This document shows positions 53,865-64,000 of a stretch of DNA of 64,000 bases, piece after piece. The position numbers and the translations under genes are program-made. Every line of letters starts with the position of its first letter. Position 1 is the first letter of the stretch. The stretch is from assembly GCF_902809855.1 (NCBI RefSeq), contig NZ_CADDWJ010000001.1:1364001-1428000 (forward strand). Reading direction: 5' to 3'. This stretch comes from Acinetobacter sp. Marseille-Q1618. GTDB taxonomy: Bacteria; Pseudomonadota; Gammaproteobacteria; Pseudomonadales; Moraxellaceae. The notes beneath the pieces are model-generated. The model was not told where the DNA came from and did no database searches. It was given only the letters and a program-made list of their open reading frames with translations.

Positions 53865-54720
53865 TCTCTATCTTCTTCTTATTATTGCTTGATGCTGAAA
53901 AAATCACCAAAAGAATACCACATAAAACTAGCACAGATGAAAATATGATTCTCCAGCCAATCATTTCCCCAATAAAAAGTGAGCCACCCATAATAGATAA
54001 ACACGGTACACTCAGCTGAACAGTACTTGCAGTAATCCGATCAATATACTTTAAAATCGAATACCACAACACATAAGCTCCACTTGATGCCAGCCCACCT
54101 GAAATAATTGCTAAAATAATTCCTTGTGAACTCACGTGTATATTTTCAATAAAAAATAAACTAAAGATCAAAACTAAAGGTAAAGCGATGATAAAATTAC
54201 TATAAGTACTGACTAAAGGATTAGCTGCCCCCTTACCTGAAATACTATATGCTGCCCATGCCAGACCAGAGATCAGCATAATCACGGAATACATCAAGTT
54301 TGGTGCGCTTGCCCCAGGTAACAATAAAACAATGATGCCGATAATTGCTAACAATAAACCGCTACCACTTTTTAAATTCAGCCGCTCACCATGTAACAAT
54401 CCATAAATAACCATCGTGAGTTGAACTGTACCGAAAAGGATTAATGCACCTACCCCTGCATTAATTTTGACATATGCCAATGAAAAAGCAGCAACATAAA
54501 CTGCTAAGAAAAAACCATGCTTTATATTCCAATTTAGTTTTAACTTTTGCTTAAGACGATAATTTGTAATAGCAAATAAAATACTTAGCACAATCACGCC
54601 ACTTAATACGCGTACCACACTAAAACTCATTGGGTCGATTTGATTTTGTGCCAAAGCTAACCGACACAAAACAGAATTTGCAGCGAAAGCAAGCATCGCC
54701 AATGCAATCTTATAGTTCAT
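53857..54720 (-). CDS. EamA-family (DMT) inner-membrane transporter
   Basis: This 287-residue protein has about ten hydrophobic segments and two EamA repeats. It starts MNYKIALAMLAFAANSVLCRLALAQNQIDP, and its second half carries the matching SGLAWAAYSISGKGAANPL and LASSGAYVLWYSILKY. It belongs to the RhaT/EamA drug-metabolite superfamily. The substrate is unknown. It overlaps the next gene by 8 bp. A divergent Lrp-type regulator lies 136 bp upstream, which could control it. Confidence 0.88.
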   Translation of the reverse strand: MNYKIALAMLAFAANSVLCRLALAQNQIDPMSFSVVRVLSGVIVLSILFAITNYRLKQKLKLNWNIKHGFFLAVYVAAFSLAYVKINAGVGALILFGTVQLTMVIYGLLHGERLNLKSGSGLLLAIIGIIVLLLPGASAPNLMYSVIMLISGLAWAAYSISGKGAANPLVSTYSNFIIALPLVLIFSLFFIENIHVSSQGIILAIISGGLASSGAYVLWYSILKYIDRITASTVQLSVPCLSIMGGSLFIGEMIGWRIIFSSVLVLCGILLVIFSASSNNKKKIENE

Positions 54721-54856
54721 CCTTAAACATTCTCATGCAAATTTTATTTTAAATATCACATGATTCGTTTTAACTTGCTCTGAAAAAATACGCAAATATT
54801 CTTTTATCTCATATCTTATATAAGGTCTTAAATAGTTTTAGTTATTCAATTTTCTT

Positions 54857-55261
54857 TCAGTTGTTTATACATCGCACTACATGATCAACTGAATAATGTC
54901 CCCATTCTGAAAGTGCTTCAATAAATAGATTGAGTTCGGATATTTCAAAATGGCTGATCAACATATAACAAGCAGAGCCAGAAACTTTATAACTTTTTTC
55001 AACTTGTAGATATGTTTTTAAAAACTCTTCAAAAGCTGAGAATTGGTTATTTTCCATCATGATGCGAATAAATTGTGTTGCGGAGTAATTGATTTTTATT
55101 GTGTATTTTTCAATTACATTTAGATCAATTAATCGTTGAATTCTTTGACCAACAGCTTGTCCTGTTCGATGTACTTGTGTACCTATATCCTTATGACTTA
55201 GTCTAGAATCTAACTGAAGAATATTTAAAATTTTTAGATCAATTGCATCTAATTCTAACAT
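54857..55261 (-). CDS. Lrp/AsnC-family transcriptional regulator
   Basis: This 134-residue protein has an N-terminal winged helix (LDAIDLKILNILQLDSRLSHKDIGTQVHRTGQAVGQRIQRLIDLNVIEKYTIKI) and a short RAM-type effector-binding domain. ATG 55261 follows GAGGA by 5-6 nt; the longer reading lacks support. A perfect 19-bp palindrome sits just upstream at 55274-55292. The isochorismatase-family gene is divergent 119 bp away, so it may control that gene or itself. Confidence 0.87.
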   Translation of the reverse strand: MLELDAIDLKILNILQLDSRLSHKDIGTQVHRTGQAVGQRIQRLIDLNVIEKYTIKINYSATQFIRIMMENNQFSAFEEFLKTYLQVEKSYKVSGSACYMLISHFEISELNLFIEALSEWGHYSVDHVVRCINN

Positions 55262-55273
55262 TTTTATCCTCAA

Positions 55274-55292
55274 AACTTTCAAATTGAAAGTT
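55274..55292. promoter_or_regulatory. Perfect 19-bp palindrome between Lrp and isochorismatase genes (candidate operator)
   Basis: AACTTTCAA-A-TTGAAAGTT, with 9-bp arms and a one-base centre, starts 13 bp before the Lrp-type start codon and overlaps its likely promoter or leader. Lrp-family dimers often bind such short palindromes to repress themselves and control divergent genes. Its role here is not shown. Confidence 0.6.
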
Positions 55293-55379
55293 GTATTTTA
55301 TAAAGTCTTTCATTACTGACTGTGCAATGAATCTAGCATTGTTTAAGGTTATAACAACTTAAATTAATGAGAATCTAAA

Positions 55380-55946
55380 ATGAATCAGACAGCATTACTA
55401 ATAATCGATGTACAAAATGATTATTTTACAGATGGAAGAATGGCACTGTTTCAGCCTGAAAAAGCGCTTACCAACATTTCTATTTTGGAAAAGGAATTTC
55501 AATTAAGCAATGCACCTATCATTTATATCCAACATATTTTTGCTGAAATTCCTGCGCCATTTTTTGAAAAAAATACTGAAGGTGTAAAGTTACACCCAAA
55601 TTTAGCTGTTCAAGATCATTCGTTTATTGTTGAAAAAGCATTCCCAAATAGCTTCTTTCAAACAAACTTACAAGCCATACTCAGCCATTTAGGTATTCAA
55701 AAACTTGTTATTACAGGCATGATGACACATATGTGTGTAGATGCTACTACACGCGCCGCAGCAGAATTAGGTTATCAGTCCATCGTGATTTCGGATGCAA
55801 CTGCTACGCGAAATTTAAGTTATGCAGATCGAACTGTTCAAGCTCTTGATGTGCAAACATCCTTTCTTTCTGCATTTCAAATGTTTGCTCAAGTTCACAG
55901 CACTGCATCTTATTTATCAACATTGATATCATCAGAAAAGCAATAA
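55380..55946 (+). CDS. Isochorismatase/cysteine hydrolase family protein
   Basis: This 188-residue protein has TALLIIDVQNDYFTDGRMAL (catalytic Asp), a Lys in VEKAFPNSFF and the nucleophile segment LVITGMMTHMCVDATTRAAAELGYQS with Cys. This Asp-Lys-Cys triad is typical of isochorismatase-fold hydrolases such as nicotinamidase and N-carbamoylsarcosine amidase. The specific substrate is unknown. It is divergent from an Lrp-type regulator and is a single-gene transcript. Confidence 0.85.
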   Translation: MNQTALLIIDVQNDYFTDGRMALFQPEKALTNISILEKEFQLSNAPIIYIQHIFAEIPAPFFEKNTEGVKLHPNLAVQDHSFIVEKAFPNSFFQTNLQAILSHLGIQKLVITGMMTHMCVDATTRAAAELGYQSIVISDATATRNLSYADRTVQALDVQTSFLSAFQMFAQVHSTASYLSTLISSEKQ

Positions 55947-56004
55947 GCTTGCGAAAACTTAAAAATCTCAGTGCATGAAGAAATTGAACGTGCTAAAATA
56001 AGAG

Positions 56005-56030
56005 AAATCGGGTGTGCTCCCGATTTTTTT
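56005..56030 (+). terminator. Terminator after the isochorismatase-family gene
   Basis: AAATCGGG (56005-56012) and CCCGATTT (56019-56026) form a perfect stem with a 6-nt loop and a T run. It lies 42 bp before hisZ. Confidence 0.87.
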
Positions 56031-56071
56031 ATGCGGATTACTTCCGCGCTGACAGGATTTAGGTTTACAAC

Positions 56072-57238
56072 ATGCCCATTTCAGAGACATGGTTATTACC
56101 TGATGGTGTAGCTGATGTATTACCAGAGCAAGCGCAAGTAATTGAAACCTTGCGCCGTAACGCTTTAGATTTCCTCGCTTCTCGAGGTTATCAATTGGTG
56201 TACACACCGTTTATCGAATACATCGAATCTCTCTCTTCTCTTTCAGAATCGAATCAAGATTTAGACTTAGCCACTTTTAAAGTCATCGACCAATTGACAG
56301 GTCGTTTACTTGGTGTGCGTGCCGATATGACACCGCAAGTGGCTCGTATTGATGCGCATGTACATCCAGTAGAAGGTGTAGCTCGTTACTGCTATGCAGG
56401 AACAGTACTTCATACAAAACCACAAGGTTTTAATACCACACGTGCGCCTTTGCAACTTGGCGCAGAATTGTTTGGTTCAGACAGCATTGACGCTGACGTT
56501 GAAATGATCGACGTAATGCTGAGTTTGATCGAAACAGCAAACTTAGTTGAGGGTGTCCATTTAGATTTAGGACATGTCGGTTTGTTCCGTAGCTTGGTTA
56601 AACATGCTGACTTGAATAAAACCACCGAACGTCGACTTTCAGATTTATATCAACGTAAAGCTTTACCAGAACTGGCTGAATTTACCAAAGAATTAAAATT
56701 TGGTTCGGACTTCTATGCTTTGGGTCGTTATGCAAGTGATTTAACTGCATTACAAAGCAATTTAAGTGCTGAAATTCTACAAGACCAAGCATTTAAGCAA
56801 GCCTTCAACGCACTCGCAACCACACAAGTAGAAATTCAAGCACGTTGGCCAAATCTTCACATCGGCATCGATGTCGTAGAACTTCGCTCATATCATTATC
56901 ACACAGGTTTAATGTATGCAGTCTACGCACCAAATCGTGCTGCACCGTTGGCTCAAGGTGGTCGTTATGATGGTATTGGTGAACATTTCGGTCGTGCGCG
57001 CCCTGCAACAGGTTTCTCATGTGACTTATATGCTTTGTGTGCAGGTCAATTTCAAGCGATTGAGCAAATTGTTGCGCCCAAAGGTACAGATGCAGCATTG
57101 TTGGCTGCAATTGCACAAGTACGTCGCAATGGTCTGAGCGTAATCCAGTTATTAGGTGAAGATGATTTAACTTCAATTCCCAATGCAACGCATCAATTAT
57201 TGAATGTTGCAGGTGAATGGAAAGTCGAAAAAATTTAA
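56072..57238 (+). CDS. hisZ: ATP phosphoribosyltransferase regulatory subunit HisZ
   Basis: HisZ is a HisRS-like protein without aminoacylation activity. It partners with short-form HisG to make the first enzyme of histidine synthesis. The 388-residue sequence has a class II aaRS fold: LLPDGVADVLPEQAQVIETLRR, a motif-2-like RYCYAGTVLHTKP, HYHTGLMYAVYAP and LAQGGRYDGIGEHFGRARPATGFS. No anticodon domain is visible. purA follows 72 bp downstream, the pairing known from other proteobacteria. HisG is not in the window. Confidence 0.94.
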   Translation: MPISETWLLPDGVADVLPEQAQVIETLRRNALDFLASRGYQLVYTPFIEYIESLSSLSESNQDLDLATFKVIDQLTGRLLGVRADMTPQVARIDAHVHPVEGVARYCYAGTVLHTKPQGFNTTRAPLQLGAELFGSDSIDADVEMIDVMLSLIETANLVEGVHLDLGHVGLFRSLVKHADLNKTTERRLSDLYQRKALPELAEFTKELKFGSDFYALGRYASDLTALQSNLSAEILQDQAFKQAFNALATTQVEIQARWPNLHIGIDVVELRSYHYHTGLMYAVYAPNRAAPLAQGGRYDGIGEHFGRARPATGFSCDLYALCAGQFQAIEQIVAPKGTDAALLAAIAQVRRNGLSVIQLLGEDDLTSIPNATHQLLNVAGEWKVEKI

Positions 57239-57295
57239 TCGCTTTATGCCAGTGTTCATGTCATTGGTATGAGGTTTTCAATTTTAACAGCATGA

Positions 57296-58630
<1,335 letters not shown>

Positions 58631-58646
58631 TAAATAATTAACTTCT

Positions 58647-58676
58647 AAAAAGAGTCTCATTATGAGGCTCTTTTTT
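58647..58676 (+). terminator. Terminator after purA
   Basis: AAAAAGAGTCTCAT and ATGAGGCTCTTTTTT form a stem with one mismatch and end in T's, about 16 bp after the stop. Confidence 0.82.
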
Positions 58677-58802
58677 GTTTTTAAAATGGGTTTAAAAACT
58701 CACGACTAAAGTTAGCTTTAACAAGACTTATATCCCATCCATAGGCTTGTTACAATAAATCTTTAAACTCAACCTTCCCTAGTAAAATTTTGAGAAAATG
58801 GA

Positions 58803-59108
58803 ATGCAAAAAAATATTTCAGGCGCGATTTTTTATTCATCGTTATTCGCTATTGGCGGTGCACCAACACTTGCGATGTTAATCATTCAAGCTCAAACCAA
58901 TAACCCTGAAATTATTCAAAATGCTTTGTTGGGTTTAACCATTGCTCTAGCCTGCGTACTTATCCCTATTATTCTGATTCAAAATACTCTTATTTTTTTT
59001 AATCGTAACAAATCCAATCTAAACGAGAAAATCAAACCTCTTTGTACTTTCTATTTAGTGCTTGATGCGATGTGTTTATTATATTGGTTAGCGATTCAAT
59101 TCCTATAA
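58803..59108 (+). CDS. Small three-helix membrane protein, unknown function
   Basis: This 101-residue product has three hydrophobic segments: IFYSSLFAIGGAPTLAMLII, ALLGLTIALACVLIPIILIQ and FYLVLDAMCLLYWLAIQFL, with a Lys/Asn-rich loop between the last two. No domain is recognised. It is a stand-alone gene between purA and the M48 peptidase gene. The ATG follows a TGAGAAAATGGA stretch that may serve as a weak ribosome-binding site. Confidence 0.65.
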   Translation: MQKNISGAIFYSSLFAIGGAPTLAMLIIQAQTNNPEIIQNALLGLTIALACVLIPIILIQNTLIFFNRNKSNLNEKIKPLCTFYLVLDAMCLLYWLAIQFL

Positions 59109-59218
59109 ATGATGAAATTACATAATTACTATGATTATGAAGCAATTTCATATACATGCTATGTTTTAATTTAAATATAATTGCGCTTATTACTTTATAT
59201 TTGTTGGAGCACATGATA

Positions 59219-59995
59219 ATGAATAATAAATTTATGTTGGGTGTTTGTGCAGCAAGCTTAATTTCTCTTTCTGGCTGTACAACAATGGCAGATATGGCGG
59301 GTGCAGATAGTGCAACTTTAAATGTCGCAGCAACCCAAGGGTTTAATAAAACAGTGCAAGAAGCACGTAGCAATAAAACGCTAGATACTTCATCTTCTAC
59401 CTATAGTCGTATTAACAATGTATTTAAACGCTTAAAACCTTATGCAGATCAAATGAATCAAACAGGCACAAAGTTTGACTGGCAACTTGCCGTATTAAAA
59501 TCTGATCAAGTCAATGCCTATGTTGCCCCAGGCGGTAAGGTGGTGTTTTATACAGGGATTGTCAATAAACTCAACTTAACTGATGCTGAAATTGCAGCAG
59601 TGATGGGTCATGAAATGATCCATGCTTTAGAAGAACATGCAAAAAATAAAATTGGTGCGCAAGCATTGACTGATTTAGCATTACAAATTGGTTTAAGTGC
59701 TGCGGGTGATCGTGTCGGTCAACTCGGTACAGCAGCAGCCCAACTTGGTTCACAAGTAGGTGTAGGCTTACCTTACTCTCGTAGCTTAGAAAGTCGTGCT
59801 GACCAAGGTGGTTTAATGCTTATGGCAAAAGCAGGCTACAATCCACAAGCTGCTATTTCTCTTTGGGAAAAAATGAATAAACTTGAAGGTGCAGGTGGCG
59901 CTTCATTCTTATCCACTCACCCTTCTAATTCACAACGTATTGAAGCAATGCGTAAAAATTTACCAGCAGCACAAGCCGTTTATAATAATCGTTAA
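59219..59995 (+). CDS. M48-family metallopeptidase lipoprotein (LoiP/BepA-like)
   Basis: This 258-residue protein has a lipoprotein leader (MNNKFMLGVCAASLISLSGC, lipobox LSGC) and a peptidase M48 domain with zinc-binding HEMIHALEEHAKN. The third-ligand helix is SRSLESRADQGGLMLMAKAGYNPQAA, and FLSTHPSNSQRI follows. Outer-membrane M48 lipoproteins such as LoiP act in envelope quality control. ATG 59219 is placed 9 nt after GGAG; an upstream ATG at 59213 is too close to it. A terminator follows. Confidence 0.92.
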   Translation: MNNKFMLGVCAASLISLSGCTTMADMAGADSATLNVAATQGFNKTVQEARSNKTLDTSSSTYSRINNVFKRLKPYADQMNQTGTKFDWQLAVLKSDQVNAYVAPGGKVVFYTGIVNKLNLTDAEIAAVMGHEMIHALEEHAKNKIGAQALTDLALQIGLSAAGDRVGQLGTAAAQLGSQVGVGLPYSRSLESRADQGGLMLMAKAGYNPQAAISLWEKMNKLEGAGGASFLSTHPSNSQRIEAMRKNLPAAQAVYNNR

Positions 59996-60034
59996 AAGTT
60001 TTTATTCATTCTGAAAATAAAAACCTTTACTTAA

Positions 60035-60064
60035 AAACCGAACTTATTTGAGTTCGGTTTTTTA
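60035..60064 (+). terminator. Terminator after the M48 peptidase gene
   Basis: AAACCGAACT (60035-60044) and AGTTCGGTTT (60051-60060) form a perfect 10-bp stem with a 6-nt loop and a T run. Confidence 0.88.
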
Positions 60065-60393
60065 TGGTTTCAAGCTTTACAATAATCAAATTTTTAGTAA
60101 AACCAAATTTATATTTTTTAAAATGATCAAATCACACGCTATTGTATATTTATTCATTCGTAGCGATATAAAAATTAAAATATCCACTCAACCAAATAAA
60201 TTTTTATTGCACTTTTTCAAGTTTTTTCCTATTCGACTTTCAATAATTAATAGAATATTCATATGATAAACACTTATTTTTTTATTACTCAATGAGAAAA
60301 ATTATTTGTTTTTATATTCTCATTGAGTATAAATTTGACTCTCCAAATTAGATTAATTTTCACTTATTTTTATCGCAATATATAAAATTCAAA
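60065..60393. other. Intergenic region between M48 gene and ppsR with a long inverted repeat
   Basis: This 329-bp AT-rich stretch has no credible ORF. It contains a perfect 13-bp inverted repeat, TACTCAATGAGAA (60286-60298) and TTCTCATTGAGTA (60317-60329), around an 18-nt loop. No T run follows it on either strand, so it is not a classical terminator, though it lies 65 bp after the ppsR stop and could end that transcript. Confidence 0.55.
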
Positions 60394-61230
60394 CTAACCA
60401 ATACGGCGTTTTAAACCTGTCATTTGCAATACACGTGTTGAAATTTCTTCAATGGACATTTCAGAAACATTTAAATATTTAATTCCTTCAGAAATGTAAA
60501 TACCTTCAACTGCTCGCAATTCCATTTGGCATTGAGAAAAGCTTGCATAACGGCTATTTGCTTTACGTTCTGAACGAATTGCAACCAAACGATCAGCATC
60601 AATCATTAAACCAAATAATTTATGTTTATGTTCTTTTAACACCGCAGGTAGACGATTATCATCTAAATCTTCTTCTGTAAGTGGATAATTTGCAACACGA
60701 ATTCCAAATTGTAATGACAAATAAATAGAGGTTGGTGTCTTACCTGAACGAGAAACCCCGATTAAAATTAAATCAGCCTTATCATAATGGCGTGTACGCG
60801 CACCATCATCATTGTCCAAAGCAAAATGTACGGCATCAATACGGGCTTTGTATGACTCCGAATCGGTCACTGCATGGGTTTGTCCGACTAAAGTTGTAGG
60901 CTGAGTCCCTAAAACGTCTGACAATTTACTAATAAGACCTTCAAAAACATCAAGATTTACTGCATTTGCAGTATTAATAATGTCACGCACATAAGGATCA
61001 ACCAATGTGTCAAAAACTAAGGGTTGTTGCCCATCTTTTTCAGCACGAAGGTTGATCTCTTCCACCACATTCATCGCTGCTTCTTCTGAGGTGATATAAG
61101 GAATGATATGTATATCAAACTTTACGTGTGGAAATTGCGCTAATAGAGAGTGTCCGAGGGTTTCAGCCGTAATCGCAGTACCATCAGAAATGAAAAATAC
61201 GCTTCGCTTTATTTGGTTACTTTCTGACAT
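60394..61230 (-). CDS. ppsR: PEP synthetase regulatory protein (bifunctional kinase/pyrophosphorylase)
   Basis: PpsR (DUF299) switches phosphoenolpyruvate synthase off by ADP-dependent phosphorylation of a threonine, and on again by Pi-dependent dephosphorylation. The 278-residue protein starts MSESNQIKRSVFFISDGTAITAETLGHSLLAQF. It has the P-loop-like LILIGVSRSGKTPTSIYLSLQFGIRVANYPL and YASFSQCQMELRAVEGIY. The start is set at ATG 61230, with GAGGAG about 8 nt upstream. ppsA, its target, is divergent on the other strand. Confidence 0.95.
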   Translation of the reverse strand: MSESNQIKRSVFFISDGTAITAETLGHSLLAQFPHVKFDIHIIPYITSEEAAMNVVEEINLRAEKDGQQPLVFDTLVDPYVRDIINTANAVNLDVFEGLISKLSDVLGTQPTTLVGQTHAVTDSESYKARIDAVHFALDNDDGARTRHYDKADLILIGVSRSGKTPTSIYLSLQFGIRVANYPLTEEDLDDNRLPAVLKEHKHKLFGLMIDADRLVAIRSERKANSRYASFSQCQMELRAVEGIYISEGIKYLNVSEMSIEEISTRVLQMTGLKRRIG

Positions 61231-61385
61231 TAAAAATCTCCTCAAACATTTGTCTTAGCGATGTATAATCTTTATAGTAATGCCCATCTTACATGACTAT
61301 CGCTTAGTTGAATCAAAAAGCTAAGTTTTTTGTTATAATTTCAAGCCAAGATAGTGATTAATACTGCAAAAGTGGAGTAACAACT

Positions 61386-63764
61386 TTGGAAGCACGCGTA
61401 ATCGGTCTGGAAAAACTAGGGAAACACGACGTTGAGATCGTGGGTGGTAAAAACTCTTCACTTGGAGAAATGATCAGCCATTTAGCAAATGCTGGCGTAT
61501 CTGTACCAGGTGGATTTGCAACGACTGCTGAAGCATATCGCGAATTCCTTGAGCAAAGCGGCCTAAATGCTAAAATCAATGCAGAGCTTGCATCATTAAA
61601 TGTTGATGATGTAAACGCACTTGCTGAAACTGGTGCAAAAATCCGTCAATGGATTGTAGACACTCCACTTACGCCAGGACTTGAGCAAGAAGTTCGTGAA
61701 GCTTTCACTGCCCTTTCAAACGGCAACCCAGACATTGCTGTTGCTGTTCGTTCATCTGCAACTGCAGAAGATTTACCAGATGCGTCATTTGCAGGACAAC
61801 AAGAAACTTTCCTCAATATCCGTGGGATCGACAACGTTCTTATTGCGATTAAAGAAGTTTTTGCTTCACTTTATAATGACCGTGCAATCGCTTACCGTGT
61901 TCACCAAAACTTTGCCCATGACATCGTTGCCCTTTCTGCAGGCGTGCAACGCATGGTGCGCTCTGAAACTGGTGCTGCTGGTGTAATGTTTACATTGGAT
62001 ACAGAGTCTGGTTTTCGTGATGCAGTATTTATTACCGCTTCTTACGGTTTGGGTGAAATGGTGGTTCAAGGTGCTGTCAACCCTGACGAATTTTATATTT
62101 CTAAACCGCTTTTACGTGCAGGTAAACATGCGGTGATCCGTCGTAACCTTGGCTCTAAACATCAAAAAATGATTTATGGCGAAGAAGGTGCGGCAGGTAA
62201 ATCTGTAGTGGTTGTCGATGTTGAAAAAGCTGAACGTCAACAATTTGCTTTAAATGATTTAGAACTTCAAGAATTAGCAAAACAAGCATTGATCATTGAA
62301 GAACATTACCAAGCGCCAATGGATATCGAATGGGCGAAAGATGGTGATGACGGTCAAATTTATATCGTTCAAGCACGTCCTGAAACAGTAAAAAGCCGTG
62401 AAAATGTCGGCACCATGGAACGCTACCTGCTTAAACAAAAAGGTACTGTGCTGTGTGAAGGTCGTTCAATCGGTCAACGTATTGGTTCTGGTAAAGTTCG
62501 CATTGTTACGTCTATCAAAGAAATGGACAAAGTACAACCAGGTGACGTACTAGTATCTGACATGACTGACCCAGATTGGGAACCAGTAATGAAACGTGCT
62601 GCTGCAATCGTGACCAACCGTGGTGGTCGTACGTGTCATGCTGCAATTATTGCACGTGAGTTAGGTGTCCCTGCAATCGTAGGTTGTGGTAATGCAACTG
62701 AAGTATTGACTGATGGTCAAGAAGTGACTGTTTCTTGTGCTGAAGGTGATACAGGCTTTATTTACGAAGGTGCTTTGGATTTTGAAATTCAACGTAACTC
62801 TATCGAATCTATGCCTAAACTTCCGTTCAAAATCATGATGAACGTGGGTAACCCTGATCGTGCATTTGACTTTGCTCAAATTCCAAATGAAGGTGTCGGT
62901 CTTGCACGTTTAGAATTTATCATCAACCGTATGATCGGTGTACATCCTAAAGCATTACTGAACATTGACAGTTTACCACGTGAAACTCGTGCAGCTGTAA
63001 TGGCACGTACTGCGGGTTATTCTTCACCAATCGAATTCTACGTTGAAAAATTAGTAGAAGGTATTTCTACACTTGCTTCTGCATTTGCTGATAAACCAGT
63101 GATCGTGCGTATGTCTGACTTTAAGTCTAACGAATATGCAAACTTGATCGGTGGTAAGTTATACGAACCAGAAGAAGAAAACCCAATGCTTGGTTTCCGT
63201 GGTGCGAGCCGTTATGTGTCGGATAACTTCCGTGATTGCTTCGAGTTAGAATGCCGCGCATTGAAAAAAGCACGTGATGAAATGGGTTTAACCAACATCC
63301 AAATCATGATTCCATTCGTTCGTACTGTCAATGAAGCGAAACGTGTCATTGAATTATTGGCTGCGAATGGTTTAAAACGTGGTGAAAATGGTCTTAAAGT
63401 GATCATGATGTGTGAATTGCCAACCAATGCATTATTGGCTGAACAATTCCTTGAGCACTTCGATGGCTTCTCTATCGGTTCAAACGACTTAACTCAGTTA
63501 ACACTGGGTCTAGACCGTGACTCTGGTATCGTTTCACACTTATTTGATGAACGTGATGCAGCAGTTAAAACATTATTAGCAATGGCAATCCATGCATGCC
63601 GTAAAGCAGGTAAATATGTGGGTATCTGTGGTCAAGGACCTTCTGACCATCCAGATCTTGCAAAATGGTTGATGGAACAAGGCATTGAATCTGTTTCTCT
63701 TAACCCAGACTCAGTATTAGATACTTGGTTCTTCCTTGCTGAAGAACAAGCACAACAAGCTTAA
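61386..63764 (+). CDS. ppsA: Phosphoenolpyruvate synthase
   Basis: PpsA turns pyruvate and ATP into PEP, AMP and phosphate for gluconeogenesis. The 792-residue protein has the N-terminal ATP-grasp part ([48 protein letters not shown]). The swivelling phospho-His domain is [24 protein letters not shown], and the C-terminal TIM barrel ends [19 protein letters not shown]...[12 protein letters not shown]. The regulatory threonine region around TCHAA is intact, so PpsR can act. The start is TTG 61386, with GGAG 8 nt upstream. A terminator at 63781-63806 follows. Confidence 0.97.
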   Translation: MEARVIGLEKLGKHDVEIVGGKNSSLGEMISHLANAGVSVPGGFATTAEAYREFLEQSGLNAKINAELASLNVDDVNALAETGAKIRQWIVDTPLTPGLEQEVREAFTALSNGNPDIAVAVRSSATAEDLPDASFAGQQETFLNIRGIDNVLIAIKEVFASLYNDRAIAYRVHQNFAHDIVALSAGVQRMVRSETGAAGVMFTLDTESGFRDAVFITASYGLGEMVVQGAVNPDEFYISKPLLRAGKHAVIRRNLGSKHQKMIYGEEGAAGKSVVVVDVEKAERQQFALNDLELQELAKQALIIEEHYQAPMDIEWAKDGDDGQIYIVQARPETVKSRENVGTMERYLLKQKGTVLCEGRSIGQRIGSGKVRIVTSIKEMDKVQPGDVLVSDMTDPDWEPVMKRAAAIVTNRGGRTCHAAIIARELGVPAIVGCGNATEVLTDGQEVTVSCAEGDTGFIYEGALDFEIQRNSIESMPKLPFKIMMNVGNPDRAFDFAQIPNEGVGLARLEFIINRMIGVHPKALLNIDSLPRETRAAVMARTAGYSSPIEFYVEKLVEGISTLASAFADKPVIVRMSDFKSNEYANLIGGKLYEPEEENPMLGFRGASRYVSDNFRDCFELECRALKKARDEMGLTNIQIMIPFVRTVNEAKRVIELLAANGLKRGENGLKVIMMCELPTNALLAEQFLEHFDGFSIGSNDLTQLTLGLDRDSGIVSHLFDERDAAVKTLLAMAIHACRKAGKYVGICGQGPSDHPDLAKWLMEQGIESVSLNPDSVLDTWFFLAEEQAQQA

Positions 63765-63780
63765 TCTTCATTAGAGATTA

Positions 63781-63806
63781 AAAGACCCATTCGTGGGTCT
63801 TTTTTA
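63781..63806 (+). terminator. Terminator after ppsA
   Basis: AAAGACCCA (63781-63789) and TGGGTCTTT (63794-63802) form a perfect 9-bp stem with a TTCG tetraloop and a T run. It also lies beyond the stop of the partial gene on the minus strand. Confidence 0.9.
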
Positions 63807-63846
63807 TGCTTAAACAAATTAAATAAAAGACCAAGCTAAGATCAAA

Positions 63847-64000
63847 TCATAATTCAGTATCACTTTTGACTTCAAGGAAAGTCTGTACACATGCTCCTTC
63901 CGCATCACAAATATAGACACTTGTCGGCAATGCAATTGAGTATTTCCATATATAGGAATAAAAGCCCTCACTCAATATTTCAAAATTACATTGCTCATCT
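63847..64000 (-). CDS. C-terminal fragment of a gene running off the window
   Basis: A minus-strand frame of about 50 codons ends at a TGA (63847-63849). It reads ...FEILSEGFYSYIWKYSIALP, then TSVYICDAEGACVQTFLEVK and SDTEL. It is convergent with ppsA and open to the window edge. I do not recognise the family. Two cysteines and aromatic residues suggest a small beta-rich domain, and no membrane segment is visible. Confidence 0.55.
   Translation of the reverse strand, partial: DEQCNFEILSEGFYSYIWKYSIALPTSVYICDAEGACVQTFLEVKSDTEL

Noticed and set aside
60048-60266. 72-codon open frame after the M48 peptidase gene
   Set aside because: It starts inside the terminator of the previous gene, has no ribosome-binding site and has low-complexity content.

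Overview
The window is chromosomal DNA from an Acinetobacter-like gammaproteobacterium (Moraxellaceae). The DNA is AT-rich, and the gene set fits the genus: pga poly-N-acetylglucosamine genes, a NadM-type NMN adenylyltransferase, a DesT/FabR-regulated acyl desaturase, an OmpW-type porin, a HisZ-purA pair and a PAAR-type T6SS cargo locus. GyrA also reads as Acinetobacter-like. The species was not determined. I saw no rRNA or tRNA genes, CRISPR array or prophage.

Layout: 1-3536 holds pgaB (cut by the window edge) and pgaA, overlapping on the minus strand; pgaA carries an in-frame tandem duplication of its N-terminal TPR region. 3537-14483 holds an S-adenosylhomocysteine riboswitch, ahcY, metF, rsmE, a PAS-GGDEF-EAL protein, maeB and cca. 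14673-16730 is a compact minus-strand T6SS-type island: a frameshifted PAAR-like gene, an intact PAAR protein, a putative zinc metallopeptidase effector and a lipoprotein that is probably its immunity protein. 17003-22898 holds epmA-pdxB, rapA and rluA.

23102-26564 is accessory: two unassigned genes, then a degenerate GGDEF gene between two identical 142-bp inverted copies of a MITE, each with its own 8-bp target duplication. The second copy ends a GlcG-like gene early. 26666-32405 holds hemL, thiE, a large OmpW-family protein, a lipoprotein with a 16-copy hexanucleotide tract, and a frameshifted membrane-protein gene. 32537-43853 is lipid and small-molecule metabolism: desaturase, its reductase, a divergent DesT/FabR-like repressor, an orphan response regulator, an acyl-CoA synthetase, two enoyl-CoA hydratase-family proteins, LysE plus LysR, nadM, a nitroreductase and a NIF3/YqfO-like protein. 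44063-50886 holds gyrA with an unusual 89-residue insertion, a DUF2147 protein, a zinc-ribbon protein, a decayed membrane-protein gene and etfBA. 51483-64000 holds an aminotransferase, a DUF2711-like protein and EamA permease, an Lrp regulator divergent from an isochorismatase-family hydrolase, hisZ-purA, an M48 lipoprotein peptidase, the divergent ppsR/ppsA pair and a partial gene.

Most of the window is ordinary housekeeping DNA. The points worth a second look are the T6SS cargo island, the MITE pair, the GyrA insertion, the PgaA duplication, the SAH riboswitch, the hairpin over the cca ribosome-binding site, and the serine-asparagine repeat tract.
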